Of a DNA stretch of 64,000 bases, positions 1 through 10,624 are shown in pieces; the first letter of the stretch is position 1; every line of letters starts with the position of its first letter. Origin of the DNA: Aedes albopictus (taxonomy: Eukaryota > Arthropoda > Insecta > Diptera > Culicidae); NCBI RefSeq assembly GCF_035046485.1, contig NC_085137.1, positions 131,072,703 to 131,136,702 on the forward strand. The letters run 5' to 3'. The notes beneath the pieces were generated by a model that did no database searches, was not told the origin of the DNA, and saw only the letters and a list, made by a program, of their open reading frames with translations. A program made the translations under genes and the position numbers.

Positions 1-520
1 TTCTTAGAAAAGTTCCCGTAGGAATGCAGTTAGTGATTCCCTTAGGATTTTCGAAAGGATTTCCTACGGAAATTTGGACCCACAGAATGAATTACTGCTA
101 GAGAAACTTTACAGGAATTATGATCTGAAGTTTATCGAAAATAATTGGACCCGTTTTGTTATTTCGTCATTAGGGTGTCCAATTTTATGATGGAGTGGTC
201 CACACAATCGAGATATTTCAAAACTGAAATAAAAAAAAATCATAGCTTTGAACGATTTTAAATTTCTTGTAAAATACCTATTGTTAGAGGTTTCAGAAAT
301 TTATGGTAGATTTCAGAAGGATTTCTGAAAATTTTAGGGACTTTTCAGTAACGTTTAACGGGGGTTTCATAGGACTTTCAAGGCGTTGTTGTACAAGAAC
401 GGAGTTTCTGTATGTTTCACGGGGCTACAGGGAAATTTATTAGTTCTTCCCAGGGGTCTGAAAGGAAATTTTAGAAGGCTTTCAAGGCGCTTCAAGGGGG
501 TTTAGGGCGTTACAAATTAG
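1..520. repeat. degenerate 12-base-period repeat (left edge)
   Basis: The stretch is a weak run of TTTCAGAAGG, TTTCAGGGG and GGATTTC words, most visible at 285-520. It resembles the better preserved arrays at 3780-7720. It is too degenerate to give a clean monomer and it runs off the window's left edge. Confidence 0.45.
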
Positions 521-1094
521 TTTCAGAAGGTTGTCATCTCTCTGCGGAGGGTGAATGAGACTTGGAGCCAAATTTAGATGATATAGAACGGTTTCTGCGA
601 GCATTGGTAACCCGACCGACATGCTTGACTTGCAGCACAGAATCAGGTTCAAGAAAAGTGGAACCATCACTGACCTTATCGAGCCATTTCAAATCAATAA
701 AGAAATTCAAGCTTCACAAAATAATGGAATGTTAGAAATGGAGTAAGTATTTTCATTTATTGGAGACTTTGCCTAACCCAACTAACAATCACTCATTTCA
801 CAAGCACTTTTACGATGAATTAATGCAGCATGATGCTGAATAGCATTTGGATAATTTTCAGGCACGACCTCTGTTCGGGTTTTGCTCAAACATACAAATA
901 AAGCATTTTGTTGTGCACCAACTGAGGTGATTGTTGTTAAATCGTTCTACAACTATATAGTAAAGCTGTTATGAAGCTTCAGTAAAAATGATTAAAAATA
1001 AATGAAATGTATTTTTTTTCAATTACAACGAGAGTTTATGATTGGCATATATGCTGTGAACAACTATTGTGAAATAATAACTACACATAAATTT
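521..1094. other. intergenic, nothing recognised
   Basis: AT-rich sequence with no long reading frame and no terminal repeats that I could pair. A 62-codon minus-strand frame at 482-670 shows no recognisable family. Confidence 0.4.
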
Positions 1095-1170
1095 ACCTAA
1101 TTCAAGAATCGAACTCGAGACTCGTCGATTGCCAGCCGCATGCCTTCCTATCTGCGCCGCCATCCTAGAG
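1095..1170 (-). mobile_element. tRNA-like head of a SINE (minus strand)
   Basis: Read on the minus strand there is an A-box-like segment followed by a B box of the form GAGTTCGATTC at the spacing of an RNA polymerase III internal promoter. The sequence downstream on that strand (to about 1000) is AT-rich and could be the SINE body. The cloverleaf is poor, so a functional tRNA is unlikely. Confidence 0.5.
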
Positions 1171-1697
1171 ATGATTAATTGAATCACTCAAATCAAAACA
1201 TAAACTTTCCGTGGTTAGTGATCACATTTCGACTCCCATTCAGCAGTGGTAAATTAGCACAGAACATTATGATTAACAACTGAACAACACATTAATTCAG
1301 CTGCTGTTCAGTAAAAAAACACGTGTTTTTCATCCTGTACTCTGAGTCGAAGTATGAGGAAACGAAAGCGCTTATTTGACTTGTGAAAAAAACACATTAT
1401 ACATACACAATGTGTGTATTACACATGTGCTAATTTTTACATGAACTTAACAAGAAGAAAAAGTTGTACTTCAACTATTTTGTAAAGAAATTACTGAAGG
1501 TCGAATAAAAATCTTATTAAACGCTTGAAAAATGTTTGGAATTATCATTGTTAATATCGATTCGAAAGGTTGAACATTGGCAACATGCAACATGCATTTG
1601 TTTGTTTTTGCATAGATCAGGATCGATGACAAACACTAATCAATCAAACACTACAGTTTCCTTAACAAAATACACAAAATTAAGGTTAATCTGGGGA
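1171..1697. other. intergenic; contains a 16-base perfect palindrome
   Basis: No gene seen. A perfect palindrome, AAAAACACGTGTTTTT, lies at 1315-1330 and includes the E-box CACGTG. I cannot tell whether it is regulatory or a relic of a transposon end. Confidence 0.35.
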
Positions 1698-1950
1698 TCT
1701 TGTAACTGAACAGTTACACAGTGCTGTGAAAGTTGGAACGATGGGAAATGGAATTTTTTATCCGTTTCTAGCTCTAGCGATGGCTTTGAACATATGTTTA
1801 TACATCAGATGTGTATATCTAGAGAAGGGAGCATCGAAAAAGTAGATTGGAAGATACAAAGATGGAGGAAAGGGACGAGCCAGAGGTTGAACCTAGGACC
1901 TTCTGCATATCAATCAGTAGCGGTAGTTACTAGACCACCAAGCTCGTCTT
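1698..1950 (-). mobile_element. tRNA-derived SINE, minus copy of the 43755-43990 family
   Basis: Reverse-complemented, the sequence has a tRNA-like head (GGTGGTCTAGTAACTACCGC, then a B box GGTTCAACCTC), then the CTCGTCCCTTTCCTCC region, a body and a GTTCCAACTTTC tail. The plus-strand copy at 43755-43990 matches it along the same layout, which shows an interspersed pol III-derived family. The 63-codon frame at 1794-1985 lies inside it and is not a gene. Confidence 0.75.
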
Positions 1951-2293
1951 CTTGTGGTGAATTGCACTGGAACCTAAAGTGTTAAGAAAATCTGTACTGC
2001 TGAATGCTTGTGAAGCTTGGCGGTTTTATAGGTCAACGCGATGGCGGGCATTTACTAAGGATGCACATCGGCCCATTGAACCACAATTTGCAGTAAAAAC
2101 CTGAGAGTAAGTTTCAATGTGTGTGACGTGATCAAACCACTCTTTGATTTCTGACAACTTAAAATTTTTTATGCGATGAGAGAAAGAAGCTCTTACCAAT
2201 GTTTAAGCTTCTAAAAATACTATTTTTCCACGAAAAAATATTAATGGAGGATAGGGACGAATGGAAATGTCCAAGGATGTGTCATTAAAAACA

Positions 2294-2299
2294 TTTATT
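2294..2299 (-). terminator. polyadenylation signal for the minus-strand GST
   Basis: TTTATT on the plus strand reads AATAAA on the minus strand, about 50 bases past the stop codon of the GST at 2348-3147. This is the expected place for a 3' end signal. Confidence 0.6.
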
Positions 2300-2347
2300 T
2301 TTTAATACAGAAAAAAGTAGTATCCAAATCGTCAATATTTAAAGAGT

Positions 2348-3147
2348 TCAAGGCTTCTTCTGGGCATTCTTATCCTTCGTCACCAGCACAGCCTGAGCCA
2401 ACTGTTCAGCCCCACTGCCATTGGCTTCCTCGTAGTAAGGTAACGCCTTCATCCGCTCCAACCAGGCGTAGATCCTCGGATGCTTGTCCTTATCCAACGG
2501 AACCACTCCCATCACCGTCGAAATGGTCGATACGCAGCTGAAGTCCGCAATGGTCATCGAGTTACCGACGACGTAGTCGTTGACCAGCGTATCCTCGAGC
2601 AGCTTGTAGGACTTCTGCATGTACTCCACCTTCTCGGTTGGAATTTCAGTTCCACCGTTGTAGAAAATTGGTTCCTGAGGAAAATCGGAGGTTATGCACG
2701 TATGACTACAAACAAACACGTTCAGTTCAAAACTTACGAAAATGGCCCTCATCCGAGGGAACAGCATGCTGCCTTCGAAGAACAGAGCCGCGTTAACCTT
2801 GGTCTGTTCAACGAGATCTTTCGGATACAGGCCGCTATCCTTGCCGTACTTGCTGGCCAGATAGATCACGATGGCATGGCTTTCGCAAACGATCGTACCA
2901 TTATCGTCCAGCACGGGAACAGTGTGTTGGGGGTTCAACTGTAACAAGAAACGAACATTTCAGAAAATTGGACACTTACGACGACGAGTTTGGCTATACC
3001 AACCTTGAGGAACTCCGGCTTCAGATGTTCTCCACCCAAGAGATTAACCTCTTTCAGCTCCAACTCAACGCCGAGAGCTTTGGCGCAGAGTTCCACCGTC
3101 CGGCACGGAGGACTCAGGTGGATCAGGTACAGAATTGGCTTCGGCAT
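2348..3147 (-). CDS. epsilon-class glutathione S-transferase, 3 exons, 223 aa
   Basis: Cytosolic enzyme that conjugates glutathione to electrophiles; insect epsilon GSTs are known for insecticide metabolism. Exons are 3147-3004, 2938-2738 and 2674-2348, with GT...AG introns of 65 and 63 bases. The joined protein is 223 aa, normal for the class. The N-terminal thioredoxin-fold domain (about 1-80) carries the LSPPCR motif with catalytic-type Ser12, His41, NPQH with His53, Val55-Pro56, and Glu67-Ser68 for glutathione binding. The all-helical C domain (about 90-223) has the MTIADFSC motif and PYYEEANG near the end, as in GSTE2. The start is the only Met ahead of the conserved beta strand. It is the closest relative in the window of the gene at 9813-10609, which points the other way 6.7 kb off. 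Which numbered paralogue it is (GSTE5/GSTE6-like is my guess) is not settled. Confidence 0.93.
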
Positions 3148-3217
3148 TTCGGTTGTTTCACTGTTCCCACTACGGTAGTAACTAATTTGCTACCGGAATA
3201 TTTACCGGCTTTTAAAA

Positions 3218-3343
3218 GACTGACCGGCGAGCAGCAGTGAACGAAGAACCCAAAACGAACGGGCGTTAGTCATGATAGGTGACTGATAAGACAAACATTA
3301 TCGGATGTCTAGCTATCCCGCTAGCGCTTGCGATGACAATGCA
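3218..3343 (-). promoter_or_regulatory. candidate promoter of the minus-strand GST: Inr, GATA sites, ARE-like site
   Basis: A TCAGTC initiator-like hexamer on the minus strand (3223-3218) lies 71 bases before the start codon. Upstream are four GATA cores within 50 bases (3273-3278, 3284-3289, 3298-3303, 3313-3318) and TGACAATGCA at 3334-3343, which fits the CncC/Maf antioxidant-response consensus TGACNNNGCA. CncC control of insect GST genes is established; activity here is inference from short motifs. Confidence 0.35.
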
Positions 3344-3779
3344 TATATCTAAAGAATCACCGAAATATCACAATACTGCTTCACATCTGCTCCCCCAGAG
3401 ATTCCCATACCCAATTGCATTGTCACGGTGCACAGTGGCCTGAGGGTGGTCAGTAGTCGGAGAAATTGATTGTTATTACTATATATTTAAGACACTTTAC
3501 CACTTAAGTGGCATTCGTGTCTGAAAGGAGAAATTGTGTTATCTAAGCTTGTTATCAGTATTTTCAATATTTTTTTAACATTTTTCGTTTTTTTTTCATC
3601 GGAATAGGTTCTACATATTTGTTAGTCTGTCGATCGGAACTGGATTGCGTCCGGTTTCTACTAGCTGTGAATTGATTGGAATAATACCTAGATGATCCTG
3701 GACAATTTTCGAAAATACAACTTGCAAACTCACCATGCATTTCACTAATTTTAAAACGTACGATTTTGTAAAAAAAAAG
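3344..3779. other. intergenic, nothing recognised
   Basis: AT-rich sequence upstream of the minus-strand GST with no long frame and no repeat that I could match elsewhere in the window. Confidence 0.35.
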
Positions 3780-4375
3780 CCTTATTTGGGCGTTTTAAGG
3801 GGCTCAAGGGGTTTCAGAATGGTTTCAAAGAGGTTTCAAGGGTTTTAGAAGTTTTCAAAGAATTTTATGAAGTTTCAGGAGCGTTTCTAGAGTTTTGAGA
3901 GGGTTACAGGAGAGTGTTTTAGGGGTGTTTAAGAGATTTTTAGGGACTTCCAGAGACATTTTGGTGGGGTTTAAGGAGGTTTATCAGAGATTGAAGGGCA
4001 GTCCATGGGGGTTTTGTAAAAGCGTTTCTGGAGTTCCTAGAAAGTTTCAGGAGTTTCAGCGGGCCTTAGATGGTTTCAGTAAGTATCAGGGGCATTTCTG
4101 GAGGTGTCAGAGGCATTTAAAGAGCTTTCAGGGGCGTTTCAGGAGGTTTCAGAAAGCTTCAGGGCTTTTAGCGGGCCCCACGAAGATTCAGGGGCTTTCA
4201 GATGCATTCCGTGCGGTCTCAGAGGATTTAAAGTGGTTTCAGAAGCATTCACGAGGTCTCCGGGGTGGAGGCTTGAGAGGGTTTCAAGGGTATTTCAGGG
4301 GGTTTCTGTTCTTTTTTTCAGGGTTGTTTCAAGTGTTGGGGTTCTTAGGGACGTTTTAGACTGTTTTAAGGGGCT
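3780..4375. repeat. 12-base-period array, GGTTTCAGGGGC type, G-rich on plus
   Basis: Tens of imperfect copies of a TTTCAGGGG-containing 12-mer run in one direction. Because 12 is a multiple of 3, frames stay open through it (a 154-codon frame at 3895-4359), which makes false genes. A solo LTR interrupts the array at its right end and the same repeat resumes at 4780. Confidence 0.8.
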
Positions 4376-4779
4376 TGTTACGTACAGTATTAATTAGATG
4401 TAAATAGGCCGATATTAGACTCATCGATCGAATCGAGTCAGATTGAGCATGAGTACCGCCAAATCAGTTTCTCTTGCTTGCCCACCGCATAGCGTAGGTC
4501 GTGCAGGTAGTTATCGATCCTCGGCAGTTGAGTGCCACCGATCGCGCTGTTGATCAGCAAGCACAGATTTATTAAGTTAGTCTTCTCCCGTACGTCGGCC
4601 GCGTCGGCAACAAATAAAATTTACAGTCCACAGTCCAAGTTTATCCCGCGTTTTCGTTTAATCAATAAACCGCAAGTTCAGTGCAAATTCGAGTTTTTAG
4701 AACCAAGTCCGAAACGCTATTCCGCGAGTGAACCGTGGGGTTACTATCCGGCCAGTGAAGTTTGTTTTAATACGTAACA
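4376..4779 (+). mobile_element. solo LTR, 404 bp, with 5-bp target duplication
   Basis: The segment begins TGTTACGTAC and ends TACGTAACA, giving TG...CA ends within a short inverted repeat. It is flanked by the direct duplication GGGCT (4371-4375 and 4780-4784). AATAAA signals lie inside toward the 3' end. No internal retrotransposon coding is next to it, so it is a solo LTR left by recombination. TGTTACG...CGTAACA ends would suit a BEL/Pao or Ty3-type element, which is inference. The 81-codon frame inside is not a gene. Confidence 0.85.
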
Positions 4780-6059
4780 GGGCTTTAGGAAGTTTTAGTA
4801 CGTCTCAAAAGAATTTGCTTTTTAGGAGCGTTTCAGGGGTTTTCAGTGACGTCTCGATGATTTAAAAAAGGGTAGGGATTGTGCTGCGCACACTTTTACG
4901 TGCTTTTCTCTTACAAATTATGGACCGGTAAATTCGAAATTCCACCACTAGACAGCGTTAGGGAGCCTGCACATTTTATGCCTCTCAAAACTTTTCTGCA
5001 AAGTTAATGGATCATTGAAGCTGACTTTTCCGCTACTCACCGCATCAAAACAAAAGCGCCACCATATATGGACGGTAACACAGTGACAGCAGTCGAGTTA
5101 CGTCAAACACACAAGGCTACGGTGGCGCTATCTGTTCATTCCATAGCGGCCGTTTTAGTTATTTTAGTGATCCATTGGACAGTGAAGTGTTTACAGCTGC
5201 TGGATCGTTTGAAGTGATATTTCAGGGGCTTCCATGGAGATTTCAGAGAACTTTCATTAGGGATATTTCAGAATGTCTCAGTTAGTTTATTAAGCCTTTT
5301 TAGAGGAGTTTTAATGGTTGCAAGAAGTTTTTTTTACGAATGTTTTGGTCTCTCGGGCGATTTTAGGGAAACTAGGAATAGTTCCAGGGGCTGCAGTGGG
5401 TTTAAATGGACCTCGGGGTCAGAGAGCACCAAACCGCCCTGAAAATCTCATGAAACACATGCCCTGGAACAAATTTAATCGTCAAATTCATGAAGCAATT
5501 ACCTTGAAACCAGTTGAAACGCTCTTAAATCCCTTGAAAATCCCTTAAATGCTCTCGAATCCCCCTGAATATCCCGAAACGCTACTGAAACTTCTATAAA
5601 CTACCTGAAACTCTCTAAAAACTTTCTGGAAACTCTCAAAAGCCTCTGATATTTCCATGAAATGTTACTAAAACACTTGGCATTTACTAAAACCTCCTAA
5701 AACGCCCCTGAAACCTCTCATAACGGTCCTGAAACCCCTTTTCACTAACTTGAAACTCTCTCAAATGATCCTGAAACTTCCTAAAATCCCTGAAATCGCT
5801 AAATACGGTTCTGGAACAACCCTGATATTCCCTTGAAACCCACTATGATGGTCCTGAAAATCACTTAAAGCTCTCTAAAAACCCCTGAAATGCCCCTCAA
5901 CCCTCTTGGATCACTCCATGAAACGCCCCTCAACCACTACAAAATGCTTTTTTAATAGTTCCGATATGCCCTTGGAATCTCCCTGATTCCTCCTGAAGTC
6001 TCTGAACCTCTTCCGAAGCACATTAAAACCCCCGGATACGGCACTAAAACCCCTTGATC

Positions 6060-6275
6060 GCCAATCCGGAGATGGCGGGTTCGATTCCCGTTCCGGTCGA
6101 GAACATTTTCACGACTCTCTGGGCATAGTGTATCATTGTACTTGCCTCACAATATACAAATTCATGTAATGGCAGGCAAAGAAAGCCCTTCAATTAATAA
6201 CTGTGGAAGTGCTCAAAGAACACTAAGTTGAAGCGAGGCAGGCCAAGTCGCAGAGGGGACCGAAATTCCCCTGTA
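6060..6275 (+). mobile_element. Feilai-like tRNA-related SINE, 5' truncated
   Basis: It begins with the B-box part of a tRNA-like head (GCGGGTTCGATTCCCG) and continues into a body with GGCAGGCAAAGAAAGCCC, CAATTAATAACTGTGGAAG and GAACACTAAGTTGAAG. I recognise this as the 3' body of the Aedes SINE Feilai from memory. The A box is missing, so the copy is not transcribable by itself. Confidence 0.7.
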
Positions 6276-6664
6276 AATTTTACGACGCTACTGATATCAT
6301 CTTGAATGCCCCTCTGAAATGCACCGAAATTCCCAGGAACCAAATAAAAACGAGCCTAAACACTTCTGGAACCTCTCTTAAACATCCCCTGAATATTCCT
6401 AGAATACTCCTTCCATTTGAGCTCCCCTGAAAGTGCTGGAAGCCCCCTTTACCCTATCTCAAACCCTCAGGAGCAGAACCTGTTCTCGTGGACTACATTC
6501 CCTGATTCTAAGAGTGTCTAAGAACTCGTTTGAGTATAGATCATTGGATCTACACGTATAATTGATTACTCTTGCTCACACAACCTCATTAAATCTACCA
6601 GCGTAATTTGTAATCGACCGTATTCTGACCGTGTATTCTGACGAAGATTGGCAATAACATAGGC

Positions 6665-6735
6665 TTATACTATATAATATATACACGTATATATAGTATA
6701 TATAGTATATACAGTATATAGTATATATACACGTA
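6665..6735. repeat. TATA/TATAGTA microsatellite
   Basis: Alternating TATATA, TATAGTATA and ACGTATATA words over about 70 bases. Confidence 0.85.
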
Positions 6736-7867
6736 CGTTTTAAACGAGTTTCAGCGTTTGAAACGCCTAGAAACCCCTTGTAATCCATCAGGCTCCCGAA
6801 CACTTTTCTTGAATTCCTCTGAAGGTCCCTGAAACGCACTGAAACCCTCTGAAAAGTCATGAAACGCCTTGAAACCCTTGTGAAGCCCACCTTAAGCTTC
6901 CCAGAATGCCACTGGAGCTTTTACCCTTAGGGAACCACTTGAAACCTCTCAAAAGTTTTGAAACGTACTGAATTTTCCCGGAAAACTTCCTGAGACTTCG
7001 ATGGGCTTTCCTTAACCCTACAGATCGCACGCAGTTGTAAAAAAAAATACACCAGCACTAAATATCCTAGCTTGTCGTCTACAGCGTGAGCGTGGTGCAG
7101 TTTTAGGATCAAACAGGGGCGCGCCCTGAAAGGTTAAGCTCTGCTAAAACTCCCCTGAAATCCACCAGAATGCCTTGTAACCTCGAGGTTACAGGATCCT
7201 GACTCATTGAAACGCTTTGAAACGGCTCGCAATGCTTCGAAATCCTTCAGAGAAAACCTCTTAAGACTTCCCTAGCCATCCTTTTATTTCTACTGAAGAA
7301 ATTTGAAATCGCCGAAAGCTTTTCGACGCCTTGAAGTTACTCAGAAAATCCCTGAAACCCTTATGGACATTCCTCAACCTCTACTGAAGCCCCCCTGAAT
7401 TCCTTCAAATCCTCTCGGTGCCATGATACGCTTTGAAACACCTAGAAACGCTTTGCAATCTTTTGGAAAACACCTTGAGATTAATCCACTGAAGCCCTAA
7501 AATCCAGTTAAATCCAGAGATATCCATTGAAATGCCTTGAAACGGGTCGCAAGGGATTCCAGGGGCATATCAGGGGTTATTGAGGGCGTTCCAGGGGCTC
7601 AGGTGGCATCAAAAGGGCTACAGAAAGCCTTAATCTCAAACTCCCTGAAGCCCCCGGAAATCCAACTGCCTGGAATGCCTCTGAAGCACATCAAAATCTA
7701 CTCAAACACTCCTAAATTCCCCCGAGCGTTCCTCCGGAAATCCATTTGGCTTCATCTCAAACCCCCAGCAGCAAAACCTTTTCTTAAGAATTATGTTCTC
7801 AATGATCAGTGCGGAGGAAGGATTTGCTTCTCTGAAGAGGAGCCAACGGGAATAAGTTGACAATAAA

Positions 7868-8240
7868 CTCATCCGATGCCGGGGTCCGTAGCGTACTGGT
7901 TTCACGTTCACTTCATACGTGTATGGTCATGGCTTCAATCCCAGCCCCGGTACTAACAATTTTTCGTCAGTTGCTCTTCCCCCCGAGAGTGGCTGGCACC
8001 TGACCCTTTTCAGAGCGTATGCTCCAACGGATCCGGAAACCTGGATATCGGCCCCCAATCAGACTGGAAAAGGAATAAGAGCCACACATCAACATCCTCG
8101 TGCTCATCATTCTACCATGGACAGGGTTGAAAAGTGACAGCAGCGCAAAGGCAACCAGTTCAATATAGTAGAATAAGAATAGAATACATGTAGGCGCTGT
8201 ACAAAGAGTAAGTGACAATTGGATTCGCTCACGCAGTGCC
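7868..8240 (+). mobile_element. probable tRNA-derived SINE
   Basis: A tRNA-like head (GGTCCGTAGCGTACTGG A-box region; GGCTTCAATCCCA B-box region) is followed by about 300 bases of non-coding body ending in AATAGAATACATG-type sequence. I could not find a second copy in the window, so the family call rests on the head alone. Confidence 0.45.
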
Positions 8241-8243
8241 CTA

Positions 8244-8547
8244 CACTCAGCCAAATAACCTTAAGATTTTCAAAAGGCCCAACTTATGAAACGGCCTTTA
8301 AATCATTCATAATGATTCGTATGAATTTTGATAAAACACGGGCGCAGTGATCCCGAAGTTCATAAATAGAATCCAGTCTGCATCATTTTAACATTTTTTT
8401 TGTTCTTTTCATGAGTCTATCTTATGAAATTTGTCATAACAAGCACGGTCAATTTTCATAAGGTATTCTCATGGCATCCATAAGATTTAGTTATAGCAAA
8501 TTTTCATAAGGTATTTCGATGAATTTCGCTAGTTTTTTCGCTGAGTG
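8244..8547. mobile_element. MITE with CACTCAGC ends and TA duplication
   Basis: The ends CACTCAGCCAAA and (reverse complement of the right end) CACTCAGCGAAAAA match, and both are flanked by TA. The element is 304 bases, non-coding, and holds several ATTTTCATAAGG motifs. A TA duplication suggests Tc1/mariner mobilisation. Confidence 0.7.
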
Positions 8548-8790
8548 TAGTAGACAAAAGAGCTGTGAATTAGGTTAAGTGATTGAAGAATAAAAAAATA
8601 CTCAACCGAGACAAAGTACATGAGAAAGAGGCAGAGGCAAACAGGAAGTGTTTGAAATTGTTGAAGATTTTTTGTATCCTAGAACACTTGCGAAATATAA
8701 CAATTTCCTTGAAAGTGAAAAGGTGCAATAAAATAAGAATAATATCTTTTATGAACCTCGTCCATAACCGCATCTAGCAACAAAAAGATT

Positions 8791-9019
8791 GTGGAGCCTC
8801 GTGGCCGTGCGGTTAGCGTTACCAAGCGTATAACCTTATCATGTCATGGGGTGAGCGTTCGATTCCCGCTCCGAGTAATGAAACTTTTCGCGAAAAAGTT
8901 TCTTCCTCGTATTAACTGGTTCTCGTAATGTGTGTCGTGTCCGTTGTCTAGTGTTAAGTTTCGTTCAGTCTGTACAGCCTCTAGCTGAAGACGGTGTCCT
9001 TATCTTAAAAAAAACAAAA
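8791..9019 (+). mobile_element. tRNA-derived SINE with A-rich tail
   Basis: The head reads GGAGCCTCGTGGCCGTGCGG, with a B box GCGTTCGATTCCC about 60 bases on. A body ending in TGAAGACGGTGTCC is followed by an A-rich tail at 9007-9019. This is the pol III SINE layout. A TA-flanked MITE lies directly against the tail. Confidence 0.7.
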
Positions 9020-9021
9020 TA

Positions 9022-9234
9022 GGGTCTTGTACCATTTGGGCAGGTGTACCTATTTTGGGCACTTGTCGCTATAACTATGTCAATTTCAATCCGATTGATT
9101 TGAATTCTTGTACAGAGTTAGATACTGTACGTGCCTAACTCTATACAAAATTTCAAGTCAATCAGTTTGAAATTGACTTAGTTATAGCGACAAGTGCCCA
9201 AAATAGGTACACCTGCCCAATTGGTACAAGACCC
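9022..9234. mobile_element. 213-bp foldback MITE, near-perfect arms, TA duplication
   Basis: The left arm starts GGGTCTTGTACC and the right arm ends GGTACAAGACCC; about 95 bases of each arm pair with few mismatches around a short loop at about 9120-9140. TA flanks both ends (9020-9021, 9235-9236), as for Tc1/mariner elements. Confidence 0.85.
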
Positions 9235-9236
9235 TA

Positions 9237-9600
9237 CGCTCTGTATAAAACGCTGATTCTTTCGGTTGCTCTCTAAAGTTACGAGACGTTGACGTCAAAA
9301 CGGAACGCTTTCGGAGTTTTTGAGCATAAAATGCTACGGACTATCTGGACACTGGGTAAAACTAAAAAAAATGTGTGTGTGCCACAGATGTGGAATGTGG
9401 AAACACAATTCAACAGAGAACCGGGTAGAGGTCGAAGACTTCGTGGACGGCCACACGCGTGCTGTGGTGCTCGCGGTTGAAGAAGACCTAGGGACACTAA
9501 ACGTTCAGGAAAACTAGATGAACATCCTCAAGAAGATCGACGAAGATGGTGGTATACTCCCGGCACGGAGTAAAGCTACACAGCCATCAAAAATTCCGAT
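9237..9600 (+). pseudogene. 3' fragment of a non-LTR retrotransposon ORF2
   Basis: The frame through 9240-9360 reads LYKTLILSVAL, a stop, then SYETLTSKRNAFGVFEHKML and RTIWTLG. This is the conserved stretch after the reverse transcriptase palm in several LINE clades (VLYGCETW...FERKMLRTI). The remainder is frameshifted, with GRPH and LNVQEN remnants. At least one stop and shifts make it dead. The minus-strand fragment at 26757-26945 may come from the same kind of element. Confidence 0.7.
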
Positions 9601-9812
9601 GATAATGATTGAATATGATAACACACTTTCGATAGATATGCTTCGCTCAGTCTAAGCTACGTGAATCTAGATAACTGATTATGTTTGGCTTATCAGTTTT
9701 CTATTACAACAACAAACTTTATCATATCTACAAGCAATGTTCGGCAGTCTTGTTGAAGCCCGTGTGTATTCCAGTTCCAAATTGGATGTTCTCAATATCG
9801 GAGTAGTAAAAC

Positions 9813-10609
9813 ATGACCAAGCCAGTGCTGTACACGATCCACCTGAGTCCACCTTGCCGGACGGTGGAACTGTGCGCCAAAGCTCTCGACGTTGAGCTGG
9901 AGTTGAAAGAGATGGACCTGATGGTGGGGAACATCTGAAGCCGGAGTTCCTCAAGGTTGACTACCATCTTACTACGTACTTGGTTATTTCTTCAAACATT
10001 GTTTGCTGTTACAGATAAATCCGCAACATACAGTTCCCGTACTGGATGACAATGGTACAATAGTTTGCGAAAGTCATGCCATCATGATCTATCTGGCCAC
10101 CAAGTATGGCAACGGGGACAGCCTCTTGTATCCACAAGAACTCGCAGAACAGTCCAAAGTAAACGCAGCGTTGTTCTTCGAAAGTAGCATGTTGTTCCCT
10201 CGAATGAGAGCCATTTTCGTGAGTCAATTTCAAAGCTTATTTCGAAATCGATTGCAGAATGTTATCTCTGATTTTTTTTATTTTTGCACAGGAACCGATT
10301 TTCTTCTGCGGCAGCAGTGAAATTCCAACCGAGAAGGTGGAGTACATACAGAGGGCATACAAACTGCTGGAGGATACGCTGGTGGATGACTACGTCGTTG
10401 GTAACTCGATGACCATTGCGGATTTCAGCTGCGTTTCGACCATTTCCACTGTGATGGGTGTAGTTCCTTTGGATGAGGCCAAGTACCCGAGGATCCATGC
10501 CTGGTTGGAGCGGATGAGGTCGTTACCTTACTATGAGGAAGCTAATGGGGGTGGCGCTGTACGGATGGCCCAGGCTGTGTTGGCAATGAGGGAGAAGAAT
10601 GCCCAGTAG
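9813..10609 (+). CDS. epsilon-class glutathione S-transferase, frameshifted in exon 1 (possible pseudogene)
   Basis: Exons are 9813-9955, 10015-10218 and 10292-10609, with introns of 59 and 73 bases at the positions used by the gene at 2348-3147. Exon 1 is 143 bases where the intact paralogues have 144. The missing base falls near 9922-9928, at the Gly-Gly before His41, and puts a TGA at 9934-9936. Exons 2 and 3 are open and well kept: NPQHTVPVL, the ESHA glutathione site, MTIADFSC and PYYEEANG. If intact the protein would be about 221 aa. Ser12 in LSPPCR is present. Either this is a young pseudogene or allele, or an assembly error of one base. The flanks hold a LINE fragment at 9237-9600. 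It is GSTE5/GSTE6-like by similarity to its neighbour, without a firm number. Confidence 0.85.
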
Positions 10610-10624
10610 AAGGCTTGAAGCGTC

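Larger units (their letters stand above)
4780..7720. repeat. 12-base-period array with a polarity switch near 5430
   Basis: From 4780 to about 5430 the TTTCAGGGG words run on the plus strand, with a non-repeat stretch at 4870-5210. From about 5440 to 7720 the complement (CCCCTGAAAC) runs on the plus strand. The two halves are inverted relative to each other. A SINE fragment (6060-6275) and an AT microsatellite (6665-6735) lie inside. No gene is supported. Confidence 0.75.

Noticed and set aside
2480..2944. 154-codon plus-strand frame opposite the first GST
   Set aside because: Antisense shadow spanning a real intron; the minus strand carries the conserved GST motifs.
3895..4359. 154-codon frame, Gly/Phe/Gln-rich
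   Set aside because: Same cause, in the TTTCAGGGG array.
4870..5210. Possible MITE from AATGGATCATT and TGATCCATTG
   Set aside because: Only about ten bases pair, with no target duplication; not enough to call an element.
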